Of a DNA stretch of 35,213 nucleotides, positions 1 to 12,404 are shown piece after piece. The notes beneath the pieces were generated by a model. The model made no database searches. It saw only the letters and a list, made by a program, of their open reading frames with translations, and had not been told where the DNA came from. The DNA lies in contig VHZZ01002183.1 in assembly GCA_009801015.1 (NCBI GenBank), forward strand, positions 4,602 to 39,814, written 5' to 3'. The first letter of the stretch is position 1, and each line of letters starts with the position of its first letter. A program made the position numbers and the translations under genes. The stretch is from Silene noctiflora. Its lineage: Eukaryota; Streptophyta; Magnoliopsida; Caryophyllales; Caryophyllaceae.

Positions 1-1044
1 TCTTCATTCGGTTTTGAAGAAAATATCATGGATCAATGCATATACCTTAAGGTAAGTGGGAGTAAGATTTGTTTCCTTGTGTTATACGTGGATGATAAGG
101 GGTTGCTATATGAGGTGAAACAATTTCTTTCAAATAACTTTGATATGAAGGATATGGGGGAGACATCTTATGTCATTGGCATTAAGATTTATAGAGATAG
201 ATCCCGAAGCATTTTAGGCTTGTCTCAAGAGGCCTATATCAACAAAGTACTTGAAAGGTTCAGAATGAAAGATTGTTCGCCAAGTGTAGCACCTATTGTG
301 AAAGGTGATCGATTCAGTTTAGACCAGTGTCCCAGGAATGATTTAGAAAGGGAACAAATGAAAAATGTTCCATATGCTTCAGCTGTTGGTAGNATTATGT
401 ATGCTCAAGTCTGTACCAGACCTGACATTGCATATGATGTTGGAGTATTAGACAGATATCAGAGTAACCCAGGCACTGATCACTGGAAGGCTGCAAAGAA
501 AGTGTTGAGGTACCTTCAGGGTACCAAAGATTACATGCTTATGTATAGACGGACTGATAGTCTTGAAGTGGTGGGGTACTCCGACTCAGACTTTGCTGGC
601 TGCATTGATTCACGAAAATCCACATCAGGATATGTGTTTATGCTAGCTGACGGAGCTGTATCCTAGAGGAGTACTAAGCAGACATTGACAGCCACTTTTA
701 CTATGGAGGTCGAGTTCGTTTCTTGTTTTGAGGCTACCTCACATGGTGTATGGCTGAAAGGTTTCATATCTGGGCTAAGAGTCGTTGACTCTATTAGTCG
801 GCCAATTCGAATGTATTGTGATAATTCAGCTGCGGTATTTATGGCTAAAAATAATAGAAGTGGAAGTCGAAGTAAACACATCGACATTAAGTATTTGGCC
901 ATAAAAGAGCGTGTTCAGAAAAAGAAAGTGATCATAGAACACATTAGCACTGAATTAATGATTGTTGATCCCTTGACTAAAGGCATGTCACCTAAAGGTT
1001 TCAAGGGTCATGTAGTGAATATGGGACTTGGTTCCATAATGTGA
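1..1044 (+). pseudogene. Copia polyprotein C-terminus (reverse transcriptase / RNase H), disrupted
   Basis: Frame 1 is open from the first base to a TAG at 664-666, then continues in the same frame to a TGA at 1042-1044. The RT active site is visible as LYVDD near codons 27-31. It is followed at once by KGLLYEVKQFL, so the usual hydrophobic stretch after YVDD seems to be missing by an in-frame deletion of several codons. Further on are the copia hallmarks KVLRYLQGTKDY, GYSDSDFAGC, the RKSTSGYVF block, and RNase H motifs YCDNSAAVF and SKHIDIKY, ending in a DPLTKG block. The TAG falls where copia proteins normally have the tryptophan of an AVSWRS-like motif, so a TGG to TAG change is likely. 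Base 393 is an N. The enzyme would have made cDNA of the element; this copy is inferred to be dead. Confidence 0.93.
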
Positions 1045-1300
1045 TACATTTAATTATTGTATTGAAATTTTTCATTTAGGTGGATATTTTCTCATTCTGG
1101 ATTATGTACGTACATTCTTTGGTTATTTTTATTGAGAAATATCATTATGTTTTGACCTAGAGTAAACATATGGTTTATTCATTAAGTTAAGTGTGAGTGG
1201 TGAGAGACTAAGTGTATCGTAATACATGGAAGATTACTTCTCGCTCTAGAGAATTCGTCTCTATGATTCGTACATGAAGTTTCTCTTGCGTAAATGGGCC

Positions 1301-1311
1301 AAGTGGGAGAA
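1301..1311 (+). other. Polypurine tract of the copia element
   Basis: The purine-rich AAGTGGGAGAA lies immediately before the TGTTAG that opens the LTR. It is the expected plus-strand primer position in an LTR retrotransposon. Confidence 0.7.
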
Positions 1312-1761
1312 TGTTAGATTTTTCATAATTAATTATTAAGTTTATGAAAAATCCTAAAGTGTTGGCCCATTAAAATGACAGTCAAATTATGAAAGAAAAT
1401 TGTCCTATTTTGCCTCCCCACTTCCCTCAGTTGACCACCACTCACTCCTCTATATTTGCAACTGATTTTTTATGGCAAAATCAGTATAAGTACAACATAA
1501 TTTCTGATTAACAAGGTCACAAAACCTACTCTCTCTTAAGAAAATATACACCATCTAAATCAGTTAAAAGGAAGGTTCGGAACCGAAATCAGAGAAAAGC
1601 ATACGGGCAGACGGGTTTTACGGAAACGGGTTTAACAATCAGATTATTGAGTAAAGCTGTTCAGGAATACCGATAAGCAATGGCTGGAGGTTTAATTCTC
1701 GATCTTTATTTATCGCTTCCGCTATTTTAATTCATTGCATGTTTATTCAGCTATTTTAACA
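1312..1761 (+). repeat. 3' LTR of the copia element
   Basis: The segment starts with TGTTAGATTT directly after the polypurine tract and most plausibly ends with TTTTAACA, giving TG...CA termini and a length of about 450 bp, usual for plant copia elements. A TATA-like TCTATATTTG lies near 1449. The left boundary is well supported by the PPT. The right boundary is inferred from the terminal CA alone, because the other LTR is not in the window. Confidence 0.65.
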
Positions 1762-2404
1762 TGCTATTAAGATTAAATAAGTTACAATATATATATGGAG
1801 TTATCGGGCTCAACTTTTACATTTAAAACAGGGGCTCCCAAATACATGACCGATCATCTCATTATGCTTGACAGACAAACTAATTCATCGATTCTGTTAA
1901 TTACAAGAGCTTTTCTTGCCACCCAAAGTCGCTCATCGATTCTTATTCCTATATCTTAACTTCTCGTAAAATCAATCTCTACATAACCTATTTCCAATAA
2001 TATGTTTAAGTACCTCAATTAGTCAATTCCTCAACTTTTTAGTTGAAGCATTAATTTACAAGAAAATTCACCATAGTTAGTGTACGAACACGAGGAACAC
2101 ACTAGTTTTAGTGCCTTATTGTATGAGAATGATGGTTTAGTACGCATTAAGTGCATTATTGTATGTGAATGATGGTTTAGTACGCATTAAGTGGTGAGCC
2201 AGGATTTTAAGTTAGTGGAGGCGAAAAATTTCAACGGGAGTAAACTAGTAATAGTATAAAGTGATTACGAAAATTTCCGAAAATTTTAACTAAAACTTTC
2301 GAAATTTTCATACATCAGCGAAAACGAGCGCGCCTGTTAAACCTCTACTCGCTCCACCATTGCTTTGCAATATAAGTCCGCACCATTTTTACCAACGTTT
2401 AATA
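1762..2404. other. Non-coding spacer with transposon debris
   Basis: There is no supportable gene. The stretch holds a 40-bp tandem duplication (2111-2190) and a GAGCCAGGATTT-type repeat end near 2190-2226. The rest is AT-rich sequence without long open frames. Confidence 0.6.
2111..2190 (+). repeat. 40-bp tandem duplication (2 copies)
   Basis: Copies at 2111-2150 and 2151-2190 differ at only a few positions. Both contain GAATGATGGTTTAGTACGCA and end in CATTAA(GT). Two near-identical head-to-tail copies indicate a recent local duplication. No function is evident. Confidence 0.85.
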
Positions 2405-2569
2405 CTCTCTCTCAGTCAATTGTTATTTTTTCTATTTTAAGAATGAATTTTATGAACAATTTGATCATTCACACTAAATTTGGTCCGGTTGTCATTTAGT
2501 AATTGATCCTCTCATCTTTCCTTGGTCTTTGTGCCAAAGCTAGAGGACAACAATTGACCGAAATGGAGG
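2405..2569. mobile_element. Stowaway-like MITE, copy 1
   Basis: A short element with imperfect terminal inverted repeats: the left end CTCTCTCAGTCAATTGTT pairs with the right end, whose reverse complement is CCTCCATTTCGGTCAATTGT. A TA dinucleotide precedes the left end. The interior shares long stretches with a second copy at about 3257-3436, including CTATTTTAAGAAT, GAACAATTTGATCATT and TTGGTCTTTGTGCCAAA. Size, TA flank and CTC-rich ends fit Stowaway/Tc1-mariner MITEs. It carries no coding sequence. Confidence 0.7.
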
Positions 2570-3052
2570 AATTATAATACTCCAAAGATAGTCTTCCTCG
2601 TGATTAATACCTTGTTTTTTCCATGCAACTTCTTAGTCATTACTCATTACCAAGAAATAAAACTGCTACCGTCCATTTCCATTTTATTAAGGACTCCACG
2701 AAACTTGGACTAAAGTTTCATACGTAAACTTCTTTTCTACATACAATGTTTCATATAAAACACACAAATGAGTAGTAGTTGAGTAGTTTTCTTAAATACA
2801 AATTTCAACTAAAACTATCGTCATATTTATACAATCTCAAAATAGCTTGTTTATTGATTTTATTCAATTTCTCCAATGAGATACATAATCTGTTAGTAAT
2901 ACGTTTTTAATTAAATAACAGTCCAACAAAAGAACAACTATTCAGTAGTATTTGTGTACGATCATTTTTGGTATTAGCTGTGTCACTCGTTCAATTACAC
3001 TTTCCTTCTAAAAAGGTGCAACTTCCTAATCCTTTTCTTTTCAACTACTCTT

Positions 3053-3216
3053 TGAAGACGGATATATCAGTCTTCAGGTTAAAAACAGGCTAAATATGTT
3101 AATAAGACGAAATAGGTCAACTATGTTAGTAAGACGAAAGTGAAATCCTTAGAAAATAAGGAGATATTTGTTAGAATATTAGATGACCCGTCTCAAACTT
3201 AAAACGGATATTTATG
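3053..3216. mobile_element. Possible small MITE relic with AGACGGAT-like ends
   Basis: The left part has GAAGACGGATATATCAGTCTTC and the right part ends with GACCCGTCTCAAACTTAAAACGGATA. The repeated AGACG/CGTCT motifs in opposite orientations suggest degraded terminal inverted repeats. A similar arrangement occurs at about 24665-24788. Boundaries are approximate and the assignment is tentative. Confidence 0.35.
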
Positions 3217-3256
3217 CCTTAAATAGAATTGAAATTTGTGTTTTTTCGTATCTACT

Positions 3257-3436
3257 AACTCTGTCCCGGTCATTTGTTGTCTTATTCATTTTTGGGTATC
3301 TCAGTCAATTGTTGTTCTTTCTATTTTAAGAATAAATTTGAAGAACAATTTGATCATTTAGACCAGTTGTCGACCCCTCCTCTTTCGTTGGTCTTTGTGC
3401 CAAAACTAAATAATAACAATTTAGCCAAATAAAGTA
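3257..3436. mobile_element. Stowaway-like MITE, copy 2
   Basis: This begins at a TA with CTCTGTCCCGGTCATTTGTTG and shares its interior with the copy at 2405-2569. Near 3298 a second internal start (TATCTCAGTCAATTGTTG) matches the first bases of copy 1, so the left end looks doubled or nested. The right end near 3410-3436 is a diverged inverted repeat. It lies about 240 bp upstream of the AIM1 start codon, so it could contribute to that promoter; this is inference. Confidence 0.65.
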
Positions 3437-3679
3437 CCTTGAAAACACGTACAAAATTGACCAGAGTCGAACCGAAAATAACAAAACACCAACATTTTAA
3501 AAAAGACACCACCGAAAATGCACAAATATAAACAAACGATGAAAAGGAAGGATAACTGATTGATTAACATTAAATAATTGCACTGCTCAATCGCTGACCT
3601 CTATCTCTATCTGTAATTTCGCTTATTAATTAATTTCATTGATTTGGATCCAAATAAAGCAATAGATAGATAGACAGAT
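3437..3679 (+). promoter_or_regulatory. Probable AIM1 proximal promoter and 5' leader
   Basis: The 240 bp between the MITE and the start codon have no gene. The last bases before the ATG are a short GATA/GACA repeat (3661-3679). I cannot place a transcription start; TATAA-like ATATAAAC occurs near 3527. Assignment as promoter/leader rests on position only. Confidence 0.4.
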
Positions 3680-6600
3680 ATGGCGGGAGCTCGAGTAACG
3701 ATGCAAGTAACTAAAAATGGCGTCGCGATCATCACTCTTTTGAATCCTCCTGTTAACGCTCTTGCAATTCCTAGTAATTTCTTGAATTTTCACTCTTTCT
3801 TCATTTTTTTTGATATTATGATTTGCAATTACGAGTAGATAGCATTTTGTGATTATAATTTAGTCTGTATTAGCTTTGATTTCATTTCAACTAGTTTCTT
3901 CGATTTGTTTACAATTTACTTCCAATTTTGATAATTTTAGTTTCGCGGTAGTAGTATTTCGCGATTAGAACTTTGTCGGTGATTAGTTTTGATTTGATTT
4001 CGTGCAGTTTCTTTGATTTGCTTACAATTTTTCTTCAATTGTGGTAATTTAAGTTTCGCGGTAGTAGTATTTTGCGATTAGAAGTTTGTCAGTGATTAGT
4101 TTTGAATTGATTGCGTGCAGTTTCTACGATTTGTTTACAATTTTTTCTTCAATAATTTTGCTAATTTTAGTTTTGCAGTAGTGTATTTTCCGATTAGAAT
4201 TTTGCCGGTGATTAATTTTGATTTGGTTCCGAGTAATTCGTGAACTTTTGAGATTTTTTTTAGTTACACAGTAGTAGTATTTTGAGATGAGAATGTATTT
4301 AGTTTTGATTTGCTTTTGAGGAAATTCTTCAGTTTTTTCGATTTTTTCATTGTTTTTGATATCTTAGTTACAGAAGTACCACATAGTACTCTCTTCCGGC
4401 TCTAAATTCATCTTTCGCGTTAAACGATTTATTAATTGAGTAATGAAAAGTAGAGATGGGTGAGACAAAAATTTACAAAGAAATCAATAGTAGTTTTCTA
4501 GTGTTTTGCGATTATAAGAACTCTGCATTTATTTTGATTTGATTCCAAGTATTTCTTCAATTTTTAGTTTTTACAAGTTTTCCTTTGATACTTTTAGTCA
4601 CAATATGAATAGGATTTTACGATTATAATTTAGTCGGTATCAGTTGTGATTTGGTTTTGCTTTTGTGGTGTAGTAATTGAGGGATTGAAAGAAAAATACG
4701 ATGAAGCGATGAACAGAAGTGATGTCAAAGCCATTGTTCTTACTGGTACGCCCTCTGTTTTTTTACTAATCCCTTCCTTTCATGATGATCTTCATATTTC
4801 ACATTTTTATGGTTGATGTTTCAAAGTTTTTAAAATAAATATTTCAAAAAATAAATCTGGTTGTGATATGACTATAATGCTATATTTGTCATCATAACTC
4901 CTATGAAAAAGTATATTAACATCACAATCGTATTTAAATGGTTACGTATGTAAATGAAATAAACTATGGTCAAGTGTTTTATCTTGTAGACCGCGTGAAA
5001 GTAAACATGAAGATTTTTGTGAAGGAAGGGTTATGGCGGTTATCTCCACGCTTTGGAAATACAAAATTTCCCATTTAGATAATCATTTAAATATTTGAGT
5101 AAACATTGTGAATTGTGTACTCTTATGATTTTTTTTTTTGTTACTTTTAAGGTATTCCGTAACATTAATTTTAATTTCGATTTTTCAAAACATCTTAATT
5201 TTTATCGTAGATTTAAATTCTAAGCTTTTATTAAAGAAACCTGAGCTTTGCTTTTCACTTTTCTTTTTCTATATTTTTGATCGCACTGGGGTGGTTTGAA
5301 AAGATGATTCATGTCAGCCCACCCCAAATCATTTTGGGATTAAGGCTCTGATGTTGTTGTTGTTTGAATATAATAAAGAAAGTTTTTTTTTTTTTTCAAA
5401 GCAATTTTTTAAAGTCAGAAGTCGGGGCCTCAGAGACTGATTTTGACAGAAAAAAAGGAAACGTGCATATAGTAAGAAATAGGAGGGAAATAATTTGCAC
5501 AAAAAATTAAGGAGCATAATAAGTGTGTTTCAAATGCAAGTTATGAAAGAGTGGTATCACAAAACTTACTGATCATCATAACTAACGCACAGAAGAAAAA
5601 ATCTGGTGATGAGTTTATGACTTTATGTTGGACACCAAACTAGAAATCGGGAAGCTTCTCAAATGGTTAAAGAACTCGTTAATGTATAAAGCCCTTGTAA
5701 ATCCCCATATGACCGACGTGGGACTCACTTCTCATACATTGTTGCAATGGATAATGATTCATAGAACATTCATCCATGCTCCGAACTTAGGCGTACTCAC
5801 CACTGTCTTTGCACTAAAATTTTGAAACCCTGACTCAACCCTGCAATACACCATTACCGGTGTTGCCAGCTGTTGACTTTGTAACTTGAACTATATTTTT
5901 CTGGTGCGATTGATATAGTTGTATTAGCACCCACCCAAAAGCTAGCTCAATGTGTGGACAATCCATTTCTATACAGTGACATTAGGCATCTCCCTAATGT
6001 TGCAGCGGATCATAACAGAAAATATGATTGCGTGATTTTGCAACTTTGTTTTTAATAGTTGGTTAGATTACTTATGATAATTGGATTGGTATGAATCATG
6101 TAATTGAGATGATTGGATCATAAATATACTGCTATGTGTTATTTATGTTTTTATCTGGTCAATTCAGGTGAAGGTGGCAAGTTCTCTGGTGGTTTTGACA
6201 TAAATGTGTTTGAGAAAGTTCACAAGACTGGTAATTTGAAATTACGCACCTCATGTTTGTTTCAGACTGTCTTATATGCTCTTATTTGCTGCTCTGTTAT
6301 ATCGGATTGAGATTGTTTGGCGAGTATTTTAAATTTGTTGGATTAATGACAAGGGTATTTGATTGTTCAGGGGATAAATCTGTATTACCGGATGTTTCAG
6401 TCGATCTTGTTGTAAATACCATTGAAGGTCCTTGCTAAACTTACTTCGCGTTTGTATTTTGATATTATAAGCTTTAGTAAACAGTGATTTTTCTGTGGTG
6501 AAAGAGTCCAAATTGTTTGTTGGTTATGACCTTAGATGCTCGAAAACCTTCTGTTGCTGCCATTCAAGGACTTGCACTTGGAGGTGGCTTGGAATTGGCG

Positions 6601-9600
6601 CTGGTTCGTGACAATTTCTAACTTGCATCTTAAGAGAGTGTTTTATGTTTTCTTTTGTCCTCTCTAATTTAAGTATGTCCCTTATTGAAAAGTTAGTTTG
6701 AGAACCAAGCTTGGAAGAGGGAAGATATGAGATGCTAGATAAAACTCTATTAGGAAATGTAAAAATTGTGATGCAAGTTCTTTTTTTTTTTTTTCTTCTC
6801 CTCTGAACAAAATCTTCCTTTATTGTTCAAGAATAAGAAATGGTGGTTTTTGCCTTTCACTGCTCTTCAGATTCTTACACTAAACTATCTGCAGGGTTGT
6901 CATGCACGAATCTCTGCTCCAAAAGCCCTACTCGGATTACCAGAGTTGTCACTTGGAGTGATTCCTGGATTTGGAGGTACATGCATTTTGTTGTGTCAAA
7001 GCAACATATATAGTGACAATGGCTTATGTTTTTCTTTATCAGTCTCTATTTAAATTGGTTGGAATAGTACATCTGAATATTTTAAACGGATTAATGACAT
7101 ACAGGGACACAGCGTCTTCCCAGGCTTGTTGGCGTGAAAAAGGCAGTTGAGATGATGTTGGTAAGATACTTTCTCAACGTCTTGACTATCCTAGCATGTT
7201 AGAAATGTTTTGACTTTTTTGGTCCTTGATATCAGACATGTGTTATACAAGTTGTAACTTCATTTTCACTTATAAGACTTTAGTTTTAGTATTCAACTGC
7301 TTGTAGTTGCATATCTCCTGAATTAGATCTGTGTTATACAAGTTTACGTTTTTACCTAAATAACTTCCAACAGGTTGTTGCTCATCAATGCATTTGATTT
7401 GTCATTTAAAACACTAATTGATTAAGAATATTACTGACTGATTAATCAACCGCTCATATGACTGAGAGCTGGCTATAGCATTACATATGAGGATATGACT
7501 ACATTGGTGCTGCCGAAGCTCAAAATCTGGGAATCTAGGAATATTAAAAATGACCACAAACACAATTGATGGTTTTGTTAGTTATAACTTAATAAGAAGT
7601 CCATTGCTGAACTTCATTAAGGTGAGTAGCATTTTGAAGCTGCAGCTGACACTCAAACATCTAAACTGAAGAAGAGTTTTTCAAGCTATCCATTAGGAGT
7701 CTTTGCTATCAAGAAATTATAACTTGCAAATCACCTTTGTATTAATTTTATTTTAGTTGCTGCAATTCTCTGACCAACCAACTATTCTCTGACCAACTGC
7801 GAAAGAGATAATAATACGACCACAATGTATGTCACTTGTATGTTCAAACTCTGCTTAGTATCTTGAGTTAAGCTGCTCAGTTGTACTGGATATTTATGTT
7901 TTATTTGCTTCAAGATTATTAGCTGGAATGTCTGAGACAAATTCTTACCCTTTTTCTTTGACAAAAATGCACACTTTTGTTCCGTGTGTATGATATTGTG
8001 CTCCTATATTGCCTGGAAAATAAGACTACCAAGTATGATATTTTATGCATAATAGTGTGGTCAGATTCTGGCAAGTATCTTTTGATTTTGTTTGCTCATT
8101 GTTCTTTCTTCACAGTCATCTAAACCAATCACATCTGAGGAAGGGAAAAAGCTTGGCCTCATCGATGACGTTGTGCCACCTCATGAGCTGTTAAATGTAT
8201 CATGCTTGTGGGCTCTGGATATAGCAGAAAGTCGGAAACCTTGGGTACGCTCACTTCATATGACAGAAAAACTAGGCTCCCTCCGTGAAACACATGATTT
8301 CATAATGAAAGCCCGACAACAAGCAAAACAGACTGCTCGAAACATGCCACAACACCAAGCATGCCTTGATGTTATTGAGGACGGTATTATCCGTGGAGGT
8401 TATTCTGGGGTTCTAAAGGTATACTAGATCTTTAAATTTATTTCTTTTGCATTTTGTAGAATCTGTTCTACAATGAAACTGACATTTAAATATTTGTTGG
8501 GACTGCCGCAGGAAGCTAAAGTTTTTAAAGAGCTCGTTGTGACAGATACTTCTAAAGGTCTAGTGCACGCGTTTTTTGCCCAGCGTATGACATCAAAGGT
8601 GCTTCCAGCTCTCACTTCCTTTTTTTTTATGAAAAGTTTCCTTCCATCAATCATTCTCTTTACAATTCAATTTTATAATAGTCCCTTTCATCTTATGTAA
8701 GTTACTGACCACCAATACCTTTACGCTCAGATACTCGGGAGTCTATTTTCTTGCATATATGCTAGCATTTGTCCTTCATTATCACTGTCCTAGCCTTCTC
8801 ACTGACTTTAGTTTTTGAAGCCTTATTCTTCTCACTTCACAATGTGCCTTTTGAACTGCAATTCTGACAGGTACCTGGTGTTACCGATGTTGGGCTGAAA
8901 CCAAGGCGCGTTTCCAAAGTTGCTGTGATTGGTGGGGGATTAATGGGGTCTGGTATCGCAACTGCGTTACTCCTGGGTAACATAAATGTTGTTCTGAAGG
9001 AAATTAACACCGAATTTCTTTCCAAAGGGTTAAAATCAGTTGAAGGTACTTTTTATCTTAGTTTCCCCTTTCCAGCAAGCTAGTGCTCTTTTATTATCTC
9101 AACTCTCTTCCATTGTCCCACTTTATTATAGGGAGGCTGAGATGAGTTTGGGATTTAGACTGTATTTTACTGTTTTTATTATACTTATATCTAGTTATCT
9201 AAATTGTTAACCAAATCTTTCTGGCGTGATATCTTAGCTTTTCTAAAGCAAGCGACTAGCTGTTACTTCTGACTTCTAAGAACAATGAGCTATGCAGGCA
9301 ACATTAGGGGCTTAGTCACAAGAGGGAAGTTAGCACAGGACAAGGCAGAGAAGGCAACTTCATTGCTCAAAGGTGTTCTGGACTACTCGGAATTTAAGGA
9401 TGTTGATATGGTCATTGAGGTTAGCTTTTTAGACACTTGCAACTTCATAAAGCTGTTTGTATAATGGCAAATGTTGTACGGTTATAAAGTGTATTGTTTC
9501 AGTTTGACACTGGTGATGATTTAAATGTGCTGAGGAATTTCAGTCTACTTGCTAAGAGTACGTATATTGTCTACCAGGCTGTAATTGAAAATGTTCCATT

Positions 9601-12364
9601 GAAACAAACGATATTCAGCGACCTTGAGAAATCCTGCCCTCCACATTGCATTTTAGCAACAAATACATCAACTATTGATCTAAGTATTGTTGGGGAAAGG
9701 ACCAGTTCTCAGGAACGCATAGTTGGTGCACATTTTTTCAGGTTTGATGCTGTTCTTGATGCTAAAACTGATCATGTTTTTGCCTGTCAAATGTTGTTAT
9801 GAAGTTATGCTATTATTTTGCTTTTCTGATTGCAGGCTTGAGCTCAGTCGCTGATTTTTAGATGTCTCGTCTCAGTTTGATGATGTTATTTATATTGGTA
9901 TAAATGGGAAAGTTGTTCCTGTAATCTGTGTCATTGAGTTGTATGGTCATGGTTTAATTGAGAGTCTGGCTCCTTCTATGTGAAGTTCCAGGCCCCCCTA
10001 TAATCAAATTTCTAATATAGTGAATGCACCCTAGGTTAGGACTGAGATAATATGCATCCATCTCCTAATTTTTTGTTGACCTTCTATAAGCAATGTTGTT
10101 CATACTCTCAGTGTCAATTCTGATGTAGATTTATCCTTCGTATTAGCCATTTAATTGCTGGTTACTTTATGTGGTAGCCTCTCAAATGTACTTGTGGCTA
10201 AAAGTACACAATTTCCCTTCCATCTAATTTGGTCGTCCACATTCAATATTCAAAGTTTCCCTGTACTGTTTCACTAGCACGCCTGACAATAAAGAACTTT
10301 AATTATTTCAAACAAATTTTGTTAGTGAATTTGGGTTTTTAAAAAGAAAGATAATACCTATTGTATATGTAACTCATTTAGGTAATTAGAGCCTTGTACT
10401 CGTGAACATCAGAGAACCTTTAGTAATTTAAAGATGGCTAGCATAGAATTTGCCTTGGGGTCATAATACCTATGGAAACTGCAACAGATTGCTTACTGAT
10501 TTTGACTAGCTTAGAGTTCACCTTAATGACCATGGAGTTTAATGCTTTAGTTGATCGAGTTTGTTTTAACTCTAATTTTGCTTCCATTATGGTTATGGAC
10601 AATGTTGCGTTGTTTTTTAATTGGAAATGGCTCTCTGTTGAACAGTCCTGCGCATGTCATGCCTCTGCTGGAAATTGTACGGACGAATAAGACTTCGGCC
10701 CAAGTTGTTCTGGATCTCATCAATATTGGAAAATTAATTAAAAAAGTTCCTGTCGTGGTGGGCAACTGCACTGGATTTGCCGTGAATAGGACTTTCTTCC
10801 CATACAATCAGAGTGCTCATCTCCTGGCAAATTTGGGGGTTGATGTTTTCCGGATCGACAGAGTGATCAGCGATTTTGGCCTGCCTATGGGCCCTTTCCA
10901 GTAAATTCCTCAAACCACTATCTTTGTTAATTGATGATAAGAGAATTTTTTAATTTACTTGGTCTTCTATGGCTACAGCCTACAAGCCTATGAATGCTAC
11001 AAACAAACAATTAGACCCAAATCTGACAATTTTTTTTATTACAGTCGTCGGTGATATAGCTGTGGTAACTTACTTCCTTTTTATGGGAAATTAAAATAAT
11101 TTTCATAGAAGTTCAATTACTGTAGCCCAGTTGCGTTATGATGGATGCTTACTAGTAGACACAGCTATTATCATCTATTGTTTGATGGATGAAAATTAGA
11201 CAATTGTTTATTTCTGCCAGGCTTCAAGACTTGGCTGGATATGGGGTTGCACTGGCAGTGAAAAAAGAATTCGATGCTGCATTTTCTGGTCGAACCTTTT
11301 CGTCTCCGCTGGTTGAGCTTCTTGTGAAAAATGGCCGAAATGGTAAATGCAAATAAGATAACTACAAGTTGTTTATCAGTAATTCCTGTTTTATTTTCGT
11401 CATAAATTGCTGATGAAATTCATTTTATTCATGCTTTAGGTAAAAACAATGGCAAAGGCTATTATACCTATGAAAAGGGGAGCAAGCCTAAACCAGACCT
11501 CTCTATCCTACCGATTATTGAAGAATCAAGAAGGTTGACTAATATTATGCCAGGTGGAAAGGTAAGGAGAAGAGATTAAAGTGGTCTGTCTCTGGATACT
11601 TTTGTTGTGATTTCTTGGTGATCACTATTATTTTCTCCTTTGATGCAGCCTGTATCTGTTTCAGACCAAGAGATATTGGAGATGGTATTGTTTCCAGTGG
11701 TCAATGAGGCATGTCGTGTTTTAGACGAAGGAGTTGTGGTCCGAGCATCTGACCTAGATGTTGCGTCTGTTCTTGGGATGAGTTTCCCTTCTTACCGGTT
11801 AGTTGTCTTGTTGGGTGATTAATTTTCTTTGCCTTGTACATATGTGATATGCCGAGCTCTTCTGACACAGAATTTCTCATGAGACTGACACATGAAGTTA
11901 ACTGTAGTTATTCTTTAAATTAGTGGGTTGATGGTTTTATACAAGAGTTATACTTAGTAGGTCTTACGTTATATTAACTTGACTGTCTTTCGATAGACTA
12001 TTTGCTTAATGAATTCTGCTTCAAGATGGGAATGCGATGGGAATGCAAGTTGGCAACAGCCTAGCTAACTAATTTGCTTTGTTTCTTCTGTCAGCGGTGG
12101 TATCGTTTTCTGGGCAGACACTGTTGGGCCGAATCATATATATAAGTCTCTGCAGAAGTGGACTGATTTGTATGGCAATTTCTTCAAACCGTCAAGGTAC
12201 TTGGAAGAACGAGTTGCCAAAGGCCTGTCACTGGTGAGAACATTCTCTCATTTCTTCGTTGTGTTGCCTCTTTCAATTAGATATAATCATAGTCAGAAGC
12301 AAAGAACAGTCGATAGTCGAGGTCGTCAGAAATGTACTGGCTTACATTTCATATGATGCAGCGG

Positions 12365-12404
<40 letters not shown>

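Larger units (their letters stand above)
1..1761 (+). mobile_element. 3' portion of a degenerate Ty1/copia LTR retrotransposon
   Basis: The window opens inside the reverse transcriptase of a copia element and runs through RNase H, a 3' untranslated stretch, a purine-rich tract (1301-1311) and a terminal LTR. The order RT, RNase H, PPT, LTR is diagnostic of a Ty1/copia 3' end. The 5' half lies outside the window, so target-site duplications cannot be checked. The coding part carries a stop codon and an apparent in-frame loss, so this copy is not autonomous. Confidence 0.9.

Noticed and set aside
5625..5825. Short open frame in AIM1 intron 2
   Set aside because: No recognisable product. AIM1 exon 2 and exon 3 join in phase without it.
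9494..9577. Alternative AIM1 exon 12 start including the upstream open frame
   Set aside because: The upstream residues do not fit the dehydrogenase family. The acceptor at 9577 joins VIE to AVIEN exactly as in relatives.
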